DNA of 64,000 nt from Ophioderma brevispina (taxonomy: Eukaryota; Echinodermata; Ophiuroidea; Amphilepidida; Ophiodermatidae), in the NCBI GenBank assembly GCA_023653785.1, contig JAMKCH010002963.1:1-64000 (forward strand), in the 5' to 3' direction. Numbering within the stretch: position 1 is the stretch's first letter; each line of letters opens with the position of its first letter. Both the position numbers and the translations under genes were made by a program. This document shows positions 11,733 to 25,800 of this stretch, piece after piece. Under the pieces are notes generated by a model that saw nothing but the letters and a program-made list of their open reading frames with translations, made no database searches and was not told the origin of the DNA.

Positions 11733-13781
11733 CTGCCACACCGGTTAGATTGAAATATACGGATTTAATGACAAAAGACCAAACAATGTCCACACGGAAA
11801 TGGCACCAAGTCACTTAATGTATAAGTATTTTTTATACTCCGGGGCCACACGGTCGAACAATCATCAGCATTAGATTTAGGAGAATGCAAGCGATTTATC
11901 GATTAAACCACGAAAACATATTGTTGAAACTACGTAAATTTAAAAAACTAAGCATGTTAGTTACATGTTTCTCAAAAAAATTTGCTGTGATTATCAGGAC
12001 TTGCGCCCTTTTTGGAATCACTCAACTGTGGAAATGTTTTCCATCATGTAGTCTTGTCATTTAGCTTCTTTTCCTGCAAACTTAAAACTTTCCATCAAAC
12101 ACCTTAGTCACAAATATCGGCAGTTAGCAATATTGTGTTCATTTTAAACTTCTGGCCATGGATTACACAGTTAAGAAGGAGAGGAGAGGAGAAATCTTGG
12201 GCTGAGCATTTTACCTATAGTTCTGCTAACCTAACGATCGTATCGAGACATCAATTCAAGTATTTATCTTTTATGAATCCTATGCAAGGCAAACAATCCT
12301 GATTGTTTTTTTTTTCTAAAATGAAGCAATTATTTATAATGGCCTATGACTTTCATGATCAAATTCACTTAAACGACCCCTATACCACTTCATCTACCCC
12401 TCCAGAAAGTCCATCATGCTTTTTTGTGTAAGCCAGTGTGTAAAAATCTTTAGTATGCGTATGTCTGTCTTCCCCAAAGTTGTAGTTGCTGGTACAACTT
12501 GGGGAAAGAGGCGTCTTCACTAGGGATTACTTCAATATGTTGGAAACTCTGACAGGGTAGCTTAAGTGAAGTAGGGGTCATGAAAGGTCATCTAGGCAGG
12601 CTCGTACGTAGGGCTTGCGGTCATACCCTCAAATCCAAATGGGCCACTTTTTTTACTGGTTTCTTTGAAAAATTACCAGAATTTAAGTTTGACAAAAGTT
12701 TTCTTCTGTTGATGAAGTGTTCAAAAAGCCCAAAAGGACAATTGGGGAGAGGTGTAGGTCTACTTGTATGCAAATATCTACACAAGCGGAGATACCCGCC
12801 CCGAAAATGTCCACTTTCAATATTTCACAAACACCCAAATAAATTCTGCGTATGGGCCTGTACAATTGGTCAACTATAACAATGCTCCAATTTTGATATA
12901 AGATTGGATCGATTAAGCCCAAATTAGTCGAGCTATGAGTTTCAAATATATTTGGCCAGACGCAGTCGAGCCCAATATTTTAAAACTTATTAATATTGGG
13001 CGTAAATCATCCAATTTTATCATTATCATGTTTTGGATCCGATATTTTCACACACTTGGACTCCTCAAAACATGATAATGCTGAAAGGCATGCCAAATAG
13101 TTTATCTTGTCGCAAGGACCCACTGTTTATAGTTTATGTAGTATAAGATTTGTGGTTACCGAGCTATTGGCTGAATGCTCAGCCCAAGTTTTCTCCCTTC
13201 ACTCCTTAACTGTGTAAATCCCATTGGCAGAAGTTGAAAAGGCATGATCTTGCTTAATTGCCGATATTTGCATAAGGTGTTGATGGAAGTTTCTAATTTT
13301 TGCAGGAAGAGAAGATAACTGACTATGCTACATGCTGGCAACAAAAAATCCACGGTTGAGTGATTCCAAAGAGGGCGCAAGTCCTGAGAATCACAGCACA
13401 ATTTTTTTTGAGACACACTGTAGATGAGTTGGCATGTGACGTCAACGCCGGGCAACGAACAAAGCACTGCCCGGCAGTATGCGTGAGCACTTGCAGGGCT
13501 TGGGCTTTTAAAACTCGCGCTCAATCAGGCTTGATAAGGCTATTGAATGCTGTAACTGTATGGGCATATTCTTCGCACCTCTAACAAGTCAGTAGACCAG
13601 GTGCTAACTTGTGTTTGTAAACATTGATGTCAACTCATCTATACTTTAAGTCAAACATTCTATTGATAGTTTCTGATATACTTCGATATCACATACCTGA
13701 AATATCTTGATATTGTTCTACATGTTGATGTTGGAGTTGGGTGCGTTTGTACTGGTATAACGTCTGGCTCCGCGCGCGCGC

Positions 13782-13835
<54 letters not shown>

Positions 13836-16800
13836 TTGCTTGTTTGTATGGTGTGTGTCTGGTTTTTTTTTCAAGTTTTTTTCGCGTGATAAGGTGTATG
13901 TGTGTGATTGAGAGAGTGTGTGTATGTGCAGGGTGTGTCATGTGTGTATGTGTGTGTACGTGTGTGTGTGTGTGAATACGTGCGTGAGTGCGTGTGTGCA
14001 GGTGGGTTAGCAAGTTAATAATTGCTTAACAAGAAGAAATCCAAGCATGCCTCCTTTTAGAGCCGATAACAGCAGGCATATTCAAAGCTTTGTATTTGAT
14101 TTTTGTCCTTATATAAAACTCTCTTAAGCGTTCTCTGCAGGTGTTCTATAACCAATCAAGTGCGAATTTAGGGAAAGTTGTATCTTCAAAACCTCCTTGT
14201 TCCTTAAGTATTTGTAGCTTTATCGCACTGCTTTACTCTTCCTGGGTGTTTTTCAACGTTTACATTACCAGCGTTCTGAAATTATAGAATGTAAATTGAA
14301 TGTTAAGACTTTGGGTGGAATAGGTAAAAATAACTGAAATCTACTTTAAAGGGATTAGCAGCGATTTGCTAATCCGAAACATCGAAACAATCATCAAAAT
14401 TCATATTTTTGTATTTTTGTTACTGGCATGGATATGCAAACATAACCTGCAAGTGGTTGGTTTGAAATCCTTGTATTAAAGACAATGCAGTACTTTATAT
14501 ATGATTCTTTAATTTCTATACGTGCGTATCAAAATTCCGACTTGAGATCAAAAAGGCCTTTTTGGTGAATATACCAGAGTTTAAGCGTGATATTATGCAC
14601 CATGATCAATACAGTTTAACCTCAGACACAAACATTATTGATCTTTGTTTATTCTGTGCTAGTGTAAACCACACAGCTGTTTATTGTAGATTTTGAGACG
14701 TCATCACTGTATGTCTATTTGCAGGAGACTGTATGACAGATTTCCTCAAATACTTCATTTTTTCACTATTTGGTGGTTTGTTTCTACATTAAAACAGTTA
14801 TATGGAATTGTACACACTTATCCCTGATTTATAAGTCAAAACAAATGCATTTCCACATGTTTTCGATTCTCTCGCAATATCGCTGCTAATCCCTTTAATT
14901 CACCCACTTTCCATAGCTGGTAGAGTATTTTTTTAATGATTATACTTTTAAGCAAAATCAACTTTATAGGTAAATCATAATTATGTTCAAAGATTGTTTA
15001 CTTACGTCTACACGATCTTCTCCAGGGTTATTTTCCTCGTGATTTTCCGTGGTACACGTTGGAACTCCACGTGGCATTACATCGTTCCTTATTTTGACCT
15101 TAAAGAGGTTACGTAGAAAGAGTTAAAGAAGGAAATAAGATGAAAGGGGCAAATTACTTATACCTGCCAAAAATTAACACCATTGTTGTGTTAATTTGTA
15201 ACACTTTAAAACAGTCGTTCACCACAAATTATGTAACAAGCTATTTGAAGTTAAATCGGTTGCATTCAAGAAATATATATATATTTACAGTGCACACGCA
15301 GCAGTATTGCTGAGTGTGAGGTGTATCCGGTCACCCCTGTTAGCGGGGACAAACCCGGATTTAAAACCCGGATTTAAAACTTTGGTTTAACTAACTAACT
15401 AACGAGTGCACACGCCTAGAGCAATGTTGATTGTTTGACCTTGGAATGACGGTCAAGGGTCACTCTCGATGTAGACCTCTGAGAGGGATCATCAATCAAA
15501 CCAGTTTCGTGATCCTAGCCACTGACCTCTACACATGCCTAGCGGGTCAGAGTCGCCGATTGAAACATCAGAAAGTTGGTTTTTGACCTGTACAATATGG
15601 CGGAAAACAATGCATACACCTTGTCCAACAATAGAACAGTTATATGGAATTGTACACACTTATCCCTGATTTATAAGTCAAAACAAATGCATTTCCACAT
15701 GTTTTCGATTCTCTCGCAATATCGCTGCTAATCCCTTTAATTCACCCACTTTCCATAGCTGGTAGAGTATTTTTTTAATGATTATACTTTTAAGCAAAAT
15801 CAACTTTATAGGTAAATCATAATTATGTTCAAAGATTGTTTACTTACGTCTACACGATCTTCTCCAGGGTTATTTTCCTCGTGATTTTCCGTGGTACACG
15901 TTGGAACTCCACGTGGCATTACATCGTTCCTTATTTTGACCTTAAAGAGGTTACGTAGAAAGAGTTAAAGAAGGAAATAAGATGAAAGGGGCAAATTACT
16001 TATACCTGCCAAAAATTAACACCATTGTTGTGTTAATTTGTAACACTTTAAAACAGTCGTTCACCACAAATTATGTAACAAGCTATTTGAAGTTAAATCG
16101 GTTGCATTCAAGAAATATATATATATTTACAGTGCACACGCAGCAGTATTGCTGAGTGTGAGGTGTATCCGGTCACCCCTGTTAGCGGGGACAAACCCGG
16201 ATTTAAAACCCGGATTTAAAACTTTGGTTTAACTAACTAACTAACGAGTGCACACGCCTAGAGCAATGTTGATTGTTTGACCTTGGAATGACGGTCAAGG
16301 GTCACTCTCGATGTAGACCTCTGAGAGGGATCATCAATCAAACCAGTTTCGTGATCCTAGCCACTGACCTCTACACATGCCTAGCGGGTCAGAGTCGCCG
16401 ATTGAAACATCAGAAAGATGGTTTTTGACTGTAAAATATGGCCGGAAACAATGCTTTACACCTTGTCAAACCAATAGAACCATCTGTGTGGAATAGATAC
16501 ACCAGCAGGTGTAGACATTGTTTCCGCATATGTGCAGGTCAAAATACAACTTCCCGTTGTTTTACTCGGCGACCATTCAATGTGCGGCAGCCCGCTATCC
16601 ATGTGTAGAGGTCCAGGACCTAGCCTATGGCCCTTGAGATATCTAGATGGAAAATTGACCTTTGAACTTGAAATGAGGTCAAAGGTCATTCGGGATGAAT
16701 TCAGTCACGACATCTTCAACATGAAGTTTATTCCGTCCAGGCTGCCGAATTCGTAGGGTAGTGGCACAATACAAAATTCTTTCCGGTCGTTCTCCTGCAA

Positions 16801-19800
16801 ATTTGATCTAGACCTTTAAGAGGATCATCATTCTATTCAACAACTTTCATGATCCTAGCACCTTTGAATTCTAAGACACACATACACACACCCTGACACA
16901 GACACACATCCAGACAATATACACTGACCATTCGTAATGGCTGCGGGATAACAATTTGATTTACCTTTGGAATAAACACAAGACACAGTGTAAGAGTAGT
17001 CGGAAAGAATATAAATGTTGACAATAGCGCATAGTGCACATTTGGTTCATCGATGACAATTGCAACAGGCACACCAGTGAATGACATTATGACCACAGTG
17101 TAAACACTCATTCCTGTGACAATGAAAAATAGGAGACATTATTGCCATATTTATTACTTAGGGATTTCGATGATTGGTATTGAGTGCATTTTGATCACCT
17201 AGTTTACCCACCCCATAATAATACAGGCCTAGGGTCACATGAACAGCCATTCGGCCACCATTGTACAATGTAAGCAAGAGGGCTAGAGCTTAAATATTTA
17301 TAAGCTGCACTTCAATTGGTTATTTGAATATTTGATGCAGATTAGCCATTAGAAATGTGTGAGGTAGGAATACTGCTAGCCAGAAATTGACTTGTAAAGA
17401 AATTCCCTCAATGCAGTGGGCGATAGAAACTCAGGATTCGCATATGAACTCGAAGCAAAGAGCTTTTAAACCCATGATATACTTCAGTCAGAGCGCGACG
17501 ATTGACTAGTGCGCAATACCGGATTTGACCAAGATCAAGTGTTACGCATGCATGCTCATGCACAGAAATCGCTCGCTGCGACGGAAGTATATCAAGGGCT
17601 TGAGTCATCTGTGGAGGTACGGGTTTCAGCTACGTTTTATTCAGTTGCCGACATCACAGTGATAATTTATTCGATTTCAATGATGAGATAGCATGCGAGA
17701 TAGGCTGCTGGTATACAAGAACCAGGTGTGTTTGTCAGAAGTAATATGTCCGGCGTACTTTGTCCGGCTTACAACGGTAAGGAATAGGGCACTCAATTCA
17801 GTTGACCTCTTCACCGCAAACATTAGTTTCATGCTTTATTCGTTATCATCTAGGCCCGGACTAAGGCTCCGGCCGGACTATAGTTGCTTTCCACCGGGTC
17901 AGAAATGGTCACTTTAGCCTTGTGCAAAGGAGAAAAGCTACTATCATCGCATGTTTTATTTCATTTACTCGCAGGCAGGCTTACCGTGAAACACATTTAA
18001 TCTATAGTCGATCTGCAAAAGTGAACTTTTATTGTTTTTTTAATCCAAATCAAATTAGCTTGAAATACCTTTCGGAATCAACATTGCTTTTTGGAAGTCA
18101 ACATTGTTACCAAAGTGTAAGCAATAATTTTTTGGAAATTCTTACCTACTATGTTTGGAGCTTTTAGGGAAAGTCTGAACATAGTTGGGTGGAAGCTTTT
18201 TAGGAAATTTTACTATACTGTTGGGCTTGTAGGAAAAATTCTTAACTAATGTTTGGGGCTTTTAGGAAATTCTTAAAATATATGTTTGGACGTTCGGAAA
18301 ATTCTTACCTATATGTTTGAGAGCTTTTAGGGAAAGTCTAACTATATGTGTGGAGCTTTAGGAATTCTTACCTATAGGTTTGGAGCTATTAGGAAATTCT
18401 TACCTATATGTTTGGAGCTTTTAGGAAATTCGAAATTGTCTTGGGAGCTTTAGGAATTCTTACTATAGGTGTTTGTAGCTTTTAGGAAATTCTTAACTAT
18501 ATGTTGAGCTTTTAGGAAAGTTCTTAACTATATGTTGGAGCTTTTAGGAAAATTCTACCTATATGTTTGGAGCTTTTAGGAAATTCTTAACTATATGTTT
18601 GGAGCTTTTAGGAAATTCTTAACTATATGTTTGGAGCTTTTAGGAAATTATTAAACTATATGTTTGGAGATTTAGGAAATTCTTACCTATATGTTTGGAG
18701 CTTTTGAATTCTTACCTATATGTTGGAGCTTTTAGGAAATTCTTAACTATAGTTGGATCTTTTTTTTGGAAATCTACCTATATGTTTGGAGCTTTTAGGA
18801 AATTCTTACCTCTATGTTTGGAGTCATTCAGCACTGACACTTTCACATTTTCTGGTTTCCCATGCCAAGGGAATCGCCGAAGTTACCATGAGAAGTCATG
18901 GATCACAAAACAAGATACAGAGCCAGATTGAATGGTATCTTGAAGAGCAAGTAACTTGTGGCGAATAATTAAGCTTCACTGTCCGTGGGATTGAGCTTGA
19001 AAAAAATCCCACAAACGTATTATTAAAGTTGAAAACTTTTAATATGAAATTCAAACTGCAGAACATCAATTCAATTCAGAGATAATAGTAAAGAAAATTA
19101 CAAGCCTTATCCCGTTGCCAGTGATTTTTTCACTTAAAAAGTGTGATATTAAGGATTACTCACAATGAGCGAGCTGCATCTTTTGCAAACACTTTTTCAA
19201 AGTTATTTACGCCAGTGGTAATCGCTTGACTCTTTTAATGCTGAGGTACATAATCACAATCTTTTAAATAAAGAAAGTCCATATATGTAAACACGCACAC
19301 AATCACACAGATAATTTGTATACACACACACACCACACCTACCGCACACAGTCCACCACATTAGATACATCCCAGACACAAACACACGCGAGCACGCGCG
19401 CACACACAAACTCAACCCAACGTACGTCACCCAACATGCAACAATCAACATCCCTTCTTTTGTGATCTTATAAGAAATGAGGGTTAGAACAAAGACTATA
19501 GGGCACCTGCACGGGAGGTCAATAGGTTAACTTGGCCAGACTTGTCTTCCGAGCAACCCACGCGTGCAGAGGATAGGAATACAAAAGATCACGTGCAGAA
19601 TTGTTCAGGTGAATAAGGTGTATGTATTCTTCGCATCGTGGATTATCTGTGAAATTACCCTATATGGTGCTTGCAAGGGAGGTAAATAGGTTAACTTGGC
19701 CAGCCCAGCCTCCATAACCACCAAGCATGCAGGAGAATATAAGAGGAATCACCTACCAGAAAATCTGAAATGTTCGTTCAGGTGGACCAGTTCATGCAAT

Positions 19801-22800
19801 TCTTCGCTTGCTTGGATGATATGGAGGGCAAACAAAAAAGTCTTTCGTGAAGGACCCTTTATCTTTGAGGCTCAAAACAGCCACACTCACCTTCGTCCTC
19901 GTATGCCACGACCAGCGGCGGCAGAACCGAGGGCCAGAGGAGGCTTTCCAAACCCCCCACCACTTTTCCAAAAGCGGTTACCATAGCTTGCAGACAGACG
20001 ATAGTCAAGTACTGAAAATTGCTTTGATAAGTTCAATTGGCCCCTCTCCACTTGAAAAGTGTTCCTCCGCCGCTTCCAGACGAGGGAAGGAGGCGACATG
20101 CATTGTGTGTAGTCTGCTGTCTGTTCAGCCTCTCCATACTCGCAAGACCCCATAGGTGTATAGCGGTTGGGTTTCATACAAGCTTGTCAGGGAAGATCAG
20201 ATGTTCAATAGGATTTCACTGCTCTGTTATGAATTTCTTCATCGCTGCTCCCATTCGTTTTCAGTAAGATGAATATTAGACCAAACCGTGTACCTCTCGG
20301 ACGAAAGAGTGCTTTGACTTTAAACAAGATGTTAGGGCATCTCTCATGATGGTATCATGAAGGTGGTGGCTTGGATCCAGTGCCCGTCCAAGTCAATGCC
20401 ATGGAGTGAGATCTCTTAATCAGGTCAGCTGGTGGGATTCCTGGAAGAACGTGGAGCTGTGATTCCTGCAAGAAGTTGGAGCTAGTCTACAGGTGTTGTT
20501 TGGTTGCAACCAGTGATGGTTCGCAATGAGATGTTCAGGCTTGCATCCACCAGGTGTGTACTGCGCTCTAGACAGGTGCGCAGTATTCTGCAGGGGCGAA
20601 AACCAAAGCCAGGATGCAGTGCACAGGGCAGCAGCGCTAGCTCCGCAGCCAGTCCAAATGAGGCAGCGGATGAGTACCCCCGAGCTATAACCTTGTCGTG
20701 AAGACCTGTCAGATGTTGCCTAGATATGTTAAAGATCTGTCAAGCTTCACTCCGAGGTAAGTTGGAGTTCTCTGTAACGTGAGACGTCCGCTGTTGACTA
20801 TGGCGTTGAGCTCTCGTTTCGCCTCCTAATTGTGTAAATGGAAGGCTGCAGATACTGTTTTCCCTTCGCTGAGCTTGAGGCGCCAGTTTTCTCAGGTATG
20901 TTGACAAGATGCCCATGTCCTTGCTGACGACCCTCTCAATGGTTGTCCACTGCTTGCCCGTGCGTAATCAAAACGACCGGGTCGTCTGTATAGCCGTACG
21001 TCTTTGCTGAAATCTTAGGGAGGTCGTAGATGTAAATGTTGAAAAGCAGAGGGGCCAGCACAAACCCTCGCGGGACTCCATTTTTGAGACGACGATGCTC
21101 CGTTTTGATAGCAGGTTGAGTCGTCTGTGCCACGTTGTGTCATAGGCAGCGGCGAGATCCACGAAAACAGCCGCTGTCTTCTCCTGTTTCTCGATGTCCT
21201 GAGTGAGGAGGGCGACCTGATCCACAGTTGACCTGCCCTGGCGAAAACCTGCCAGCCCGTGAGGTAGCTGGGGATCAATGATGGGATTGATCCGTGCATG
21301 AATCAAACGTTCCAGAAACTTGTATGGAATGCACAAAAGGGAGATTGGCCGATGGCTTATGGGTCGTCCTTGGGTTTGCTAGGCTTTGGGACCGCAATCA
21401 CAGTTGCCCTGCACTAGATCTTCGTAATTTTGCAGAGTTTGATGGAGGATGACAAGAAGAGATGAAGCCAGTGAGTGACATTGTTGCCAGTATGAAGTAG
21501 GAACTCGGGATGAATGAAGGTATTGGGTCCAGGAGCCCTGCCCGCTTTCAGAGCCGGGCAATTTCATCTGGTGTGACAGGTCCAAATTCTGACCGTCTGA
21601 CTTCCAGAGCCCGGTAGCTTCCTTAGCTACCCATCGTGAGGAAGTAAGGTCCGGGTTTTGAAATCGGTCACTCTGGATCAACTGTGATGCAATTGAATTG
21701 ACAATAACCGGGCAGTTGTCCGAGGATGAAGTAGATCTGCCTGAAGTAGACACTTACCCGAATACATAGAATGTGGGCCAGGTGCGAAGTCTGTGGATGC
21801 ATAGTTCAAAGATCACGTCCACATCAAAGTTGGCTGCAAATCTGAAACACGGGCACTCTCTATTGTTCCAAGGAATTTCTCTCATGTCGATCTCTGACCT
21901 ATCTCTTTTCTTCCACTCTTCCATACAATCAATTTGTATTCCTGTCGCTCTAATTAATAATATAGGACACTAGTAACTTACCTTTTCTTCCCCATTTCTT
22001 ACAAATGGTTGTGTTGGATCAACAATTTCCCAAATGAGTAGGACCAGCACATCTAATGCAACTAAGGCCGCAACAGTTATGAATAATTTCCCGTCAGTGA
22101 TCTTGACAAAAATATAATTTGGATTTGCGGTACATAAAACCAGCAAGAAACATCACGAACGTCAGTATACAATAAGAAAACTTTAAGACGTTTTATGAGA
22201 ATTTTGATTCATGTTTGTATTTATGCTGGTATGTGTTTTATATGTAAAACATACAAAGGGTCACATTTATCGAACATAATAAAGCATTTTTCGGGGTAGT
22301 AGATTTCTGATATCACACTAAGGTAGTTCACTTTCAAAAGTGAACTACCTGAAATCCAATACTTAAAATAATGCCATTAGATATCTTAGCGACATACGAA
22401 ATGTAACATACCTTTTTAGGAATGACGGATTTAGTGGTAAAAATACGATGAACTCTCCATGTTTTACTAAACATTGCCCCAAAAGAGAGCGATATCCCGG
22501 TTACAAGGGCCCATGTGAATATCTGGAGAAATGGAATGATAAATAATGTTTCTTTGTTTATGTTTGCTTGTTGTAGTAATTTGATTAATCATTACTGAAA
22601 CTCGTAAATGCTGTCACACATCTGGATTTTAAATTTAAAATACAATGTACAACATTCAAGGTGAAGGAACTTGTGGCAATTTTCCCCAAACCATACCATT
22701 CAGTAACCTCGATTAGAACAAGAAATCGCTTGCCGATCTCAAAGCGCGCAATTTAACTTGTGTTTCCAACTCAGCATATACATTTTTTCTTTATTTGACG

Positions 22801-25800
22801 TCAGCGGGGGCCGAAAGGGGGAATGGATCCCTCAACTTGTGAAAGTGGAGGGGCCTGACCTACCACTTCGTCGTAGCTACACGAGAAAAGGATAGGATAG
22901 TAAAGTATTAAAAATTTCTCAGATAAAGTGTGAAGTAGCACCTCTATTTTGAAGATCGCTGCCTCCCGGTATTTACCTTTGTCATTTTGCAATATTTGTC
23001 GATCGTGACAAGCCCAACGTCTATTCCAAGAAATAATATAGCCGAGTATGTAAGCATCGCCCCGACAATTATGGCATTGTTCAATCGCGGACTTGACATC
23101 TTGATCATTCTGTTAAAAAGTAAAATATTTGAAAGAGTGTGATTACCTTTGGCGATACATCAGAGTGGGTATTATTGTTATTGTTATTATTGTTATTGTT
23201 GTTGTTGTTGCTGCTGTGCTATTGTTATTATTCTATATTTATTAATCTTTCCCTGGAGATGGCCAGCGCACGTTAGTGTTGAGAGAAAAACATGTGCGCT
23301 TGGCCGGATGAACTAAGTAGTTAAAATTTCAAAAAAAATTGTTGTTATTATTGTTAATATTATTATTATTATTGCTATTGTTGCCAATATTAGTAATATT
23401 ATTGTTGCTACTGCTATTATTAGTATTATTAATGGTGTTGTTGTTGTTTAGTCTAGAAAATGATATAGTCTAGGCCATTTGAGAATAGAGATATATTTTA
23501 CACATAAAACAGCATACCCAGAAAAGATAGGGCATTAATAAGAGGCCAAAGACATCCAGGTAATGTGTAGGCTAACTTTTAAGTTTGCCGTAACTTAAAT
23601 CAACACATTGGTCTGTTACATAAATATCATAGATTCGTACTCATTCATATTAAAACCACAAAGGTTACAGACCGGTCAAACAGATTGGATACCGTTGGAA
23701 TCGACTCTCGTGCGTGTTTTCTTGTGTTAAACGCAATTTCCATCGTCTGCTGAATTAATGACTGCGGAGTCATTTTATCATAAAATCGTTCTCTTACCCA
23801 TAAAGGCACTGATTTGGGTTTATTCATTTCAGGTGAGGCCTTGGCTTATGTGCTGTTTGTAAAAAATATGCCAGTTTCTCTTTAAAATTAAACTTGATTT
23901 ATATTTATGGCAAGAGATTGTTATCAGGGTTAAATGTGACTTAAGCAAGAGATCAGCAGCGTATCTTGGGTGTGCGCCCCACAGTGGTTCATGCCAAAAC
24001 ATGCAAAATCAGTTTATATTTGGCTATAAGAGGTCCTTCTGCCCCCGGGGCCCTCTCAACCCCAACCAAGGTCTGGATACGCTGGTGGAGATATTACACA
24101 AACCGTTTCTATTCATTGTGTTACACACTCCCCCTAAATGAGTTTCTTTGTTTCTTGTTAAACATATTTAATATTATAGACAACATAAACTAATTACCTC
24201 TTATTAGAAAATTTTACGTTGAATACGAGAAAGCCAAATGCAAGAACGATACCAAACGACGTTATAACATTGATGACAACAAATAAATAGAATGATATAG
24301 TATTATAAACGTATTGTAGGATAAACGAATCAACTGGGACCTTGCCATCTGAAAATAAAGAAGAGAATTGAAATGGAAATAGGTAAATGTTAACAAGGTA
24401 ATGCACTGACAATATTAATTAGTCAAAAAAGTGTCTTATATGTCTAATTAAATATTAGTCATGCACATTATTTTTTATAATCCAAAAATAGTGCTAAAAA
24501 GTGGCTTGAATTAAAAAGAATGTTTTTTAAAGATTTTCGGATTAAATTTCATAATTGCAAATATTTCTACTACTTAAAAATTAGGACTTTTTAATTACAA
24601 AATTCGTCAAAAGACTATTTAGCAAATGACCAATGTGTACTTAAATTCGTCAATTTTGTGCTTGACAAACTAATTCTAGTCATTTGGTGAGTCCAAAGTC
24701 GTCTTTAAGTCAATTAATTTCTCATTTTAAGGTGTAAATTTAGAGGTAATGAAAATATTTTGTAATCATGAAAACTAGTTTGAAATATGTTTAATAGTCA
24801 CCTGGCCTTGGTATTTTTTTTTTCTACTTCATTGCATATGAAATTTAGCAATGATATTTGCACACAATACACCTTTATTTACCTCTAACTTCTAAGTGTC
24901 AAGAGTAAATCCTTTAGAACAACCCGTTATGTATTTAAATTGATGGCAAGCAATATCTGAAATTGAAATTACCTCTGAAGTACCAATATTAACGTACCAT
25001 GCCATTGAATAGGTGGTTTTCCAGTCCATTGAAAACCTGTATCGTATGGTAGTACCGGATCAAAGGTAGCAACTGTCATTTCCGTTCCATCTTAAAGTGA
25101 AAAAATGTGGCAGCATTTTGAAAGAATATGAAATATCTCATTTGTAATAATAAAGTGACTCCGTTAATTGAACGTCTCGAAATGTTATTGCTTACGTTGA
25201 TTCTGTTCCAATTGCACAGGGCTTAGCCGATCTCCGCTGTTGTTACCAAATCTAACTGTACCCTAGATCAAAACAAATTTTAAAGAGTATACGTAAGTAA
25301 CTAAGATGGACATAATTACATTATACCCTTCGCGCCTACTCCAGATCATTTGTTTATTAATTTAAGGCTATAAAGCACATGATACAGAGCAGGGCGGCAC
25401 TTTTATGGCAGAACTATACGTAACTCAAAATTTTGACTTTTTGAGATAAACTTATTTCTGGGCAATTTGGGGGCACTGCTTTCATTTCACAGAGTCTTAT
25501 ATGCCAGAAATGCTTCCCTTCTGAGATAGCACATCCATTCTGAAGGTATTTTTTTCGGTAACTATAAGTTACGTGTCATTTTCTCTTAAAATCGCCTTAT
25601 TATATTATGCCAAAACTACGTAACTTTCTCTGAGTCCCAGTATGTTGCTATTCCATTTAATGGGACTACAGAGGGTAAGATCAAACTAAAAGCGGGCAAG
25701 ATCAAACTAAAAATGTTTGTAAACGACACATAACAAGAATTTTATTTCTCTTGTAACTTTGTAAGTGATATTTTGTGTTCAGCCATTGAAATATAGCATG

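Larger units (their letters stand above)
14793..16476. repeat. 842-bp tandem duplication
   Basis: Two direct copies, 14793-15634 and 15635-16476, are adjacent and nearly identical. Differences are visible mainly in the last ~70 bp, where the copies read GAAAGTTGG versus GAAAGATGG and TGCATACACC versus TGCTTTACACC. Each copy contains a complete receptor tail exon with its acceptor and donor. The junction is at an AATAGAACA sequence. The duplication is either very recent or an artefact of joining two haplotypes. Confidence 0.9.

Noticed and set aside
13660..14013. His/Thr-rich minus frame
   Set aside because: Translation of TG/CA microsatellite.
19254..19451. Cys/Val-rich minus frame
   Set aside because: CA-repeat translation.
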